Notes under the pieces: model-generated
The model's database searches: none
Told to the model about the DNA's origin: nothing
What the model saw: the letters and a program-made list of their open reading frames with translations, nothing else
Translations under genes and position numbers: made by a program
In this document: one piece after another, positions 7,901 to 10,275 of the stretch
How positions within the stretch are numbered: the first letter of the stretch is position 1
Layout of the letters: each line of letters starts with the position of its first letter
Origin: Thermoplasmatales archaeon ex4484_36
GTDB lineage: Archaea > Thermoplasmatota > Penumbrarchaeia > Penumbrarchaeales > EX4484-36
Assembly: GCA_002254765.1 (NCBI GenBank)
Contig: NJDV01000011.1
Span: 1 to 10,275 of the forward strand
Length of the DNA stretch: 10,275 nucleotides
Direction of reading: 5' to 3'

Positions 7901-9717
7901 AACTCGCCGTGGCACCCTCAAACAGCCCGGGCAAGGCGGTCCTCCTCTGGGAGGAGGCGGTGGACGACAGCACCCCCATAACCTACCTTGTCTACACCTC
8001 CAGAAGTGAGAACGGATTTGATTTCGGCACCCCGCTTCTGATGACGGAGAACTGCACAGTGAACATAACGGGGCTATCCCCCGGGGTGCATTACTTCGTT
8101 GTTAGGGCCTCTGACTCCTCCGGATACACGGAGAACAACACCTGTGTGAGGAGCGTTGTCATCAGGGAGAGGGTCAGACCTGAGTCTGAGATAGTCTGGA
8201 GCGGGGGAAGAAGGTTCAATAGAACAGCTGTCTCCATCAACTACACCGCTTTGGACAACGCAGGCCTTCACCACCTCATACTCTTCTACAGCTTCAACTC
8301 CGCCCAGTTCGCCCCCGGTCCTGAGGTGCTGCTCAACGGAACTGCCGCATCCGGTGAGATACTGTTTGACATAAACGAGGACGGTGAAGGGGATGGAAAC
8401 TACAGTTTTTACACACTGGCAGTGGACTCCTCCGGAAACGTTGAGGATACGCCGGAGAGGGCTGAGTTGACGCTCTCCTTTGACACAACCCCACCGGAGG
8501 TGGAGGCGTACGTGGAGGGTTCTGTGGAGTGCGGCGGGGTGGCCAGCATTGTGGTAAACGCATCGGACCCCTCGGGGGTTGACGCACTCTACGTCAACTA
8601 CTGGTTTGACGGCGGCGAGGTGAGAAGAACAGAGGGTGGAGAGGTGGATGTGCAGGTTCCATACAACTCAACCGAATTGCACTTTTTCGCAGAGGCCGTG
8701 GACACCTTCGGAAACTGGAACAGAACTGCCCCCGAAAGCCTCACACTCCTGGATACCATCCCCCCTGTAATCAGAGATAGAACAGAGGGCGTTCCGACAA
8801 CGGGGGATCCCTTCACCCTCAGGGTGGAGGTGGAGGACAACATAGGTGTTGAGGTGGTCAGGGCGTTTTACGATGTGGGCTCCGGGGAGGTGAACGTGAC
8901 GGTGGAGGGCGGGGCGGTTCCCCTCACCCTTCCAGAGAACCTGAACGTTCTTTCCTACCGCTTTATCGCGCGGGACACCTCAGGGAACGTGAACTCAACT
9001 GAGTGGAGGGAGCTTGATGTCCTGGACAACGACCCCCCCACCTTTGAGGACCTCACCCCCTCCTCAGCCGGGACCGGAGACAACCTCACCTTAACCTTCA
9101 CTGCCGCGGACAACGTAGGCGTCCTAAGCGGGTGGGTCGTCTACTGGTTCGGGAGGGGGGAGGAGGTCAACGCCACCCTCCTTGAGAGCACCCCGGGGAG
9201 ATGGCAGCGTGAGATCTCCATTCCTGTGAACTCAACGGAGGCTCTCCACTACAGGGTTGCCTTCTCAGATGGGGTCGGCGTGGTCTGGGGTGGAAGAGAA
9301 GATGTGGAGGTCCTGGACACGATACCCCCCGTGGCGCGGGCCGGGGAGGACATGACCGTCGTTGTGGGGGAGAGGGTAACGTTCAACGCCAGCTCCTCTT
9401 CGGACAACATAGGGATCGTGGAATACTCGTGGAGCTGCAGCGAACTGCCCACCATGAACCTGAGCGGGCCTGCACCCTCCTACACCTTCACAGAAGCTGG
9501 GACCTACAACGTAACGCTCACTGTAAGGGATGCTGCTGGAGGCACCGCAAGCGACACCATAGAAGTGAAGGTTGTTGAGAGGGAGGGGGGTGGGGCAACC
9601 CCAGTTAAAGGGAAGAGAGGCTACCTCCTCCCGGCAGTGGTTGGGGTTTCACTTGCCCTTCTGCTTGTAGTCCTGCTGCTTGCGGTGAGGAAGAGGAGGG
9701 GGGTAATTGAGGAGTGA
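1891..9717 (+). CDS. giant multidomain surface protein (PQQ-like propellers, LamG, PKD, FnIII/Ig-like, C-terminal anchor)
   Basis: This is a frame of about 2,600 residues. Domains in order: PQQ-like propeller 1 (about 32-391); propeller 2 (400-752); a PKD-like stretch with YTWDFDYSP (753-835); a beta-rich, aromatic region of unknown fold (835-1240); sialidase/BNR-like repeats (about 1244-1606); a LamG/concanavalin-like domain (1607-1802); a PKD domain with CSWDFGDGE (1821-1899); two fibronectin III domains (1900-2095); four Ig-like modules joined by DxxPP motifs (2096-2475); a last PKD (2476-2566); then a membrane helix (about 2578-2600) followed by RKRRG. This design fits a cell-surface adhesin or sugar-binding display protein anchored by its C-terminus; the ligand is unknown. 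I count 42 N-x-S/T sequons. The start is doubtful. TTG 1891 overlaps the MazG gene by 29 nt and ATG 1996 is the first in-frame ATG, but neither gives a signal peptide. Recognisable domain sequence begins near KAPWPMIGGG (nt 1981). The 5' end may be lost. Confidence 0.85.
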   Translation: MINTEAGLSNFYVYYDFSPSETLPETHSISKAPWPMIGGGVRHTGRSPHDTSHVDGSLIRQPTNINAAVTPAIIDGDGTVYIGANQWIVAFTLDGRERWRYPDMFDTTNGLIRTVPAVSSEGYIYYGMDVYNTTTWEDTYYFCAVDTSGNPKWKVEVPGTVRSSPAVGADGTVYFGCGGGGEPGGGGFFAFTPQGVEKWNISGVVVGYSSPAIDAGGTIYFGDWSGKLYAVKPDGSVRWSYQGSGPVGSPSIGDDGTIYVGVGSSLCAFTPGGVLKWSISTFEATLAPPAIGSDGTIYAETSGMALMAVSPGGSKKWEIGLSEWAGHWYSPAIGLDGTIYVASGDMFLRAYNPDGSLKWRTPYTGKSVSIGPDGNLYLTSDSLGLLTIGGRWGPQETTKTPWPLGKGNLNRTSMSEYRTGGILNGIKWTHRLSGSIKASPTVGELGQLYVGTEAGTLYCLSPTGEEIWNYRTGGAIHSSALMGRSGAVYVGCDDGKLYALKDLGRSVKLLWTYSTGGAIKTSPALRNGIIYFGSDDGYVYALLENGDLLWRVRTGGSVSSSPAFLGDVLYVGSSDGKLYAVESRCYTYSLLWSYDASSPITTAPATHGGSIYFTTQSGYLYAVNASGSLLWRRFLTQAPVTSPAVGPKGDVYVGSTDRHLFSVASDGGLNWDYRASTPIYSSPTVSADGVIYFGGYDWRLYSLSPRGYYRWRLTTSGWIKSSPIIGDGNTIYVGNDRGDVVAVGGGGFRISRLNPYTYQFDATSVPTLPGGADRKGCTYTWDFDYSPTRGATWDVSGEYSVGAKVSWEYDSVGEKVVMLQVSYERTRCIYIQTVSPTAPPHYLYASWDGYFLKYSSSDTGVKPLRNTYVLKARKGDFSQVSFEFSGSTAYDYYPEDVGGGWEIWTASFDVNEGSVGESVRVLGYTASKFVLDEGINAKIVYTPPWFTALLKHSTVSVDNLDDQSGWKMSISAPPMGLENRLTAYMTSFQRYFGGTYSFQNLHRPLTVTIEGEYIGRGIAIKLLSASGGTEVHLAKKNSSTFHVGATITAYLRISPKGLSLEGHLTLTGYAGKSMDIPIFFSGVKGLAEVGLTGGITGGFQISFTIGRLLWSSRGTSFTLAPPQNIKVGMWIYAFLAAYGKILWGFVKAEAGITLSGGINIAIPSLSKEGWISGSFYYELSLLWGLWKMRSEKPVYSYYWWGLSTALGDAITEEGIYTDLLCLQDWELPEGIRGWGDPLLLSYGVMENSNPKVLYLNSSTALAVWADAFTTADGFQTDLCWSIYRNGSWGEVERRATNSSCEYSPTLRVLDRGGKRAVVMNYLSVSAGVDPSVNRSTFYSMNRVGAAIFDGSGWNWTPWSWSPTSGTVNTISTSSTLDKLYLTCTVDSDPDPLQDGAGSVFLIVGTWNGSGIVWSGARSVVSADSTLDLNSTPTSAFTPSGAGGVLISRRLPGPLNETCLYATQNATSGSFTSLTLQSSPLRLDFPTVICASGNLISSWVENGTAIMNRIVTPSGTPPASWTLSGTALVHEDSVISSLLPLFNSTSSLYLYQAGENSLIKVIEKSGGVWGRERSLSDEGVYSPGQLAADGGEVIFVENTPLSEWQAVRYSFDVVEGGRVVDISGEGRNGALVGNATISEHNATEFSHLGGEYGRYLHLNGSQYVVVGGNLTLDNFTATIWLRVNSTSQNFPVVEGRNSFGLLIEGGRFKVYLQRESGRFERSLCTVRGGIWTFVALRVSPSLLNVTVKPLDSPPSYFQFSLTPSPLQPTTSPIRIGGFPGDVDEFRLFTHYLPKVVLDRILFSPFSILGYVRGIYVQRIPAYADFTVSPERVRTSTEALLTADAGGLLCSWDFGDGETAEGSTVAHTFVRAGYLTVTLTARDPASGTPTQVKKIIYVEDDTPPIFSGLKEATAGSRCVHLSWDRASDATEPVTYWVFMKEGGRYHYTSPVVVTEENRTVVEALKPGQQYTFLVWAYDVNGRSDRNWVERSATPYDADPPQFAGLKLAVAPSNSPGKAVLLWEEAVDDSTPITYLVYTSRSENGFDFGTPLLMTENCTVNITGLSPGVHYFVVRASDSSGYTENNTCVRSVVIRERVRPESEIVWSGGRRFNRTAVSINYTALDNAGLHHLILFYSFNSAQFAPGPEVLLNGTAASGEILFDINEDGEGDGNYSFYTLAVDSSGNVEDTPERAELTLSFDTTPPEVEAYVEGSVECGGVASIVVNASDPSGVDALYVNYWFDGGEVRRTEGGEVDVQVPYNSTELHFFAEAVDTFGNWNRTAPESLTLLDTIPPVIRDRTEGVPTTGDPFTLRVEVEDNIGVEVVRAFYDVGSGEVNVTVEGGAVPLTLPENLNVLSYRFIARDTSGNVNSTEWRELDVLDNDPPTFEDLTPSSAGTGDNLTLTFTAADNVGVLSGWVVYWFGRGEEVNATLLESTPGRWQREISIPVNSTEALHYRVAFSDGVGVVWGGREDVEVLDTIPPVARAGEDMTVVVGERVTFNASSSSDNIGIVEYSWSCSELPTMNLSGPAPSYTFTEAGTYNVTLTVRDAAGGTASDTIEVKVVEREGGGATPVKGKRGYLLPAVVGVSLALLLVVLLLAVRKRRGVIEE
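1919..1934 (+). promoter_or_regulatory. AT-rich, TATA-like block at the start of the giant gene
   Basis: ATTTTTATGTATATTA is a sharp AT-rich island directly after the MazG stop. It could be a TATA box with a start site near 1955 and translation from the ATG at 1996, but no ribosome site is seen before that ATG. It may equally be a remnant of a normal upstream region joined to a truncated gene. Confidence 0.3.
1984..3063 (+). repeat. PQQ-like beta-propeller 1, about eight blade repeats
   Basis: After an APWPMIGGG lead-in there are about eight repeats of roughly 40 residues (120 nt). Each has the pattern S-P-A-(I/V)-x-x-D-G-T-(I/V)-Y-(F/V)-G followed by A-(F/V)-x-P-x-G-x-x-K-W. The DNA also repeats: TGGAACGATATAC occurs identically at 2538-2550 and 2655-2667, 117 nt apart. 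The last blade is short. The blades lack obvious quinoprotein active-site residues, so a structural or binding role is more likely than a dehydrogenase. Confidence 0.8.
3088..4146 (+). repeat. PQQ-like beta-propeller 2, about eight blade repeats
   Basis: The segment opens with TPWPLGKGNLNRTSMS, which mirrors the APWPMIGGGVRHTGRS lead-in of propeller 1, so the whole propeller unit appears duplicated. Eight blades follow, such as IYFGSDDGYVYALLENGD and LYVGSSDGKLYAVES. These are more regular than those of propeller 1 and have a strong S-S-P-(A/T) and (V/I)-Y-(V/F)-G pattern. The final blade lacks its own tryptophan strand and would close the ring with IKWTHRLSG from the N-terminal side. Confidence 0.8.
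7582..9318 (+). repeat. array of FnIII/Ig-like modules joined by DxxPP boundary motifs
   Basis: Within the giant gene, boundary motifs of the type D-(T/A/N)-(x)-P-P start near 7585, 7876, 8482, 8752, 9025 and 9316. The spacings are about 97, 202 (two modules), 90, 91 and 97 residues. The first two modules have the fibronectin III pattern (VTYWVFMKEG..., PGQQYTFLVWAYD; PITYLVYTSRSE..., PGVHYFVVRASD). The later ones share (A/V)-x-D-N-(I/V)-G and Y-x-F-x-A-x-D-x-x-G-N, typical of archaeal Ig-like stalk repeats. The array would act as a stalk lifting the N-terminal domains off the membrane. Confidence 0.7.
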
Positions 9718-10275
9718 GTGAGCCTCACCTCCGCCGAGGTTATGGCTCTGACCGCCTCTGAAGTGTAGATTGAGGGAGGGGCTGGTGAGGTCCCCCTCCT
9801 CTCAGCGTCTATGTGCGCCCAGCCATTTCCCTTTATCGGCGTCCCCCTTGAGAAGGTCCTTGCACCGTTTGTTGAGCGGTAATACCAGTACCTACCAATC
9901 CTTACGGAGTACTGATAGACACCCTGGTTGGCCCAGACGTGTATGTGGTTGTCCGTCAGGTATGTGTCAACGAAGTATACGTAGTCCCTGCCGTCTATGG
10001 CTATGTCCCCCTCATCCCCCGCATAGGTCTTCCACTTCTCCCCCCGGGGGAATGGCTCAGAGGGGCTCTCCCAGCTCTTTCCTCCATCCTTGCTTATGAA
10101 GAACCAGGAGGCCAGGTAGTCCCAGGTGTTCTTCCTGTCAAGGTCCTTGTGTGCGGTCATGTAGAGGGTCCCCTTTGAGTCGCAGGCGATCCCCGGCTCG
10201 TATCCCCATTTGTCCAGCTCTACTACCTCATCCCAAGTCACGTTGAGAGGGGGTGGGGATGGGGTTGTGGGGGCG
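9621..10275 (-). CDS. sialidase/BNR-like Asp-box protein, partial and possibly 3'-truncated
   Basis: The frame is open to the right edge, so the 5' end is outside the window. The first visible residues (APTTPSPPPL) are a Pro/Thr linker typical of the segment after a signal peptide. A GTG at 10241 is in frame but is probably internal. Sialidase-like propeller sequence follows: GIACDSKGTLYMTAHKD, then an Asp-box SKDGGKSW (plus 10071-10094), GDIAIDGRDYVYFVDTYL and a second, weaker Asp-box STNGARTF. Such repeats form secreted propellers that often bind or cleave sugars; no catalytic set is visible, so the activity is open. Convincing protein sequence stops near GWAHIDAE (about 9800). Beyond that the frame is low-quality and runs about 97 nt antisense into the giant gene, ending at TAG 9621-9623. 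The family is normally several hundred residues, so a truncation or frameshift is likely. Confidence 0.6.
   Translation of the reverse strand, partial: APTTPSPPPLNVTWDEVVELDKWGYEPGIACDSKGTLYMTAHKDLDRKNTWDYLASWFFISKDGGKSWESPSEPFPRGEKWKTYAGDEGDIAIDGRDYVYFVDTYLTDNHIHVWANQGVYQYSVRIGRYWYYRSTNGARTFSRGTPIKGNGWAHIDAERRGTSPAPPSIYTSEAVRAITSAEVRLTHSSITPLLFLTASSRTTSRRASETPTTAGRR
9720..9748. terminator. interrupted hairpin between the convergent genes, possible terminator
   Basis: Two nested stems begin 3 nt after the giant gene's stop: GAGCC (9720-9724) with GGCTC (9744-9748), and ACCTC (9727-9731) with GAGGT (9736-9740) around a CGCC loop. A small internal loop separates them. There is no T-run on the plus side, so it is not a classical intrinsic terminator, and archaeal termination usually depends on T-rich tracts. 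An mRNA 3'-end stabiliser is another possibility. Confidence 0.3.

Noticed and set aside
9560..9717. PGF-CTERM or LPXTG-type sorting signal at the end of the giant protein
   Set aside because: The tail is a plain hydrophobic helix followed by RKRRG. Neither a PGF triplet nor an LPXTG-like motif precedes it.
9770..10178. Two plus-strand open frames of about 80-110 residues at the right end
   Set aside because: They are antisense to the Asp-box protein, whose sequence has clear family motifs. The plus-strand products are Pro/Arg/Leu-rich without motifs and have no ribosome site.

Overview
The window looks like a thermophilic archaeon, probably euryarchaeal. Three things point that way: an archaeal-type proteasome alpha subunit, archaeal TATA boxes with a strong Shine-Dalgarno match (GAGGTGAT), and a very large secreted-type protein built of PQQ-like propeller, LamG, PKD and fibronectin/Ig-like modules with a C-terminal membrane anchor. 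AGG/AGA arginine and ATA isoleucine codons dominate, the sense strand is purine rich, and GTG and TTG starts are used. A relative of Thermoplasmatota would fit the giant protein, but this is only an impression. The sequence does not settle the lineage.

Layout. Positions 1-74 hold the 5' end of a minus-strand gene that leaves the window. About 75-222 is a divergent promoter region. Positions 232-1919 form a tight plus-strand cluster: a highly charged protein with a C-terminal membrane segment, proteasome alpha (psmA) and a small MazG-type nucleotide pyrophosphohydrolase. The gaps are 6 and 2 nt, so they are very probably one transcript. From 1891 to 9717 there is a single reading frame of about 2,600 residues for a multidomain surface protein. 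A minus-strand gene for a sialidase/BNR-like (Asp-box) protein enters from the right edge and converges on the giant gene. Its apparent reading frame overlaps the giant gene's last ~100 bases antisense.

How the genes relate. The first three genes are intracellular or membrane housekeeping: protein turnover, nucleotide-pool cleaning and an unknown membrane partner. The giant gene and its convergent neighbour look like cell-surface proteins for binding, adhesion or display.

Most notable points. (1) The giant protein has a C-terminal anchor and about 42 N-glycosylation sequons but no visible signal peptide in any frame upstream, so its 5' end may be truncated or rearranged. (2) Those sequons are nearly all in the C-terminal half. 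(3) The proteasome gene is coupled to an unrecognised charged, C-terminally anchored protein. (4) The convergent Asp-box gene appears broken or truncated near position 9800. I see no CRISPR array, transposase, tRNA or rRNA. I found no clear evidence of a wholly new defence-type system; the undescribed candidates are the membrane protein beside psmA and the aromatic-rich middle of the giant protein.
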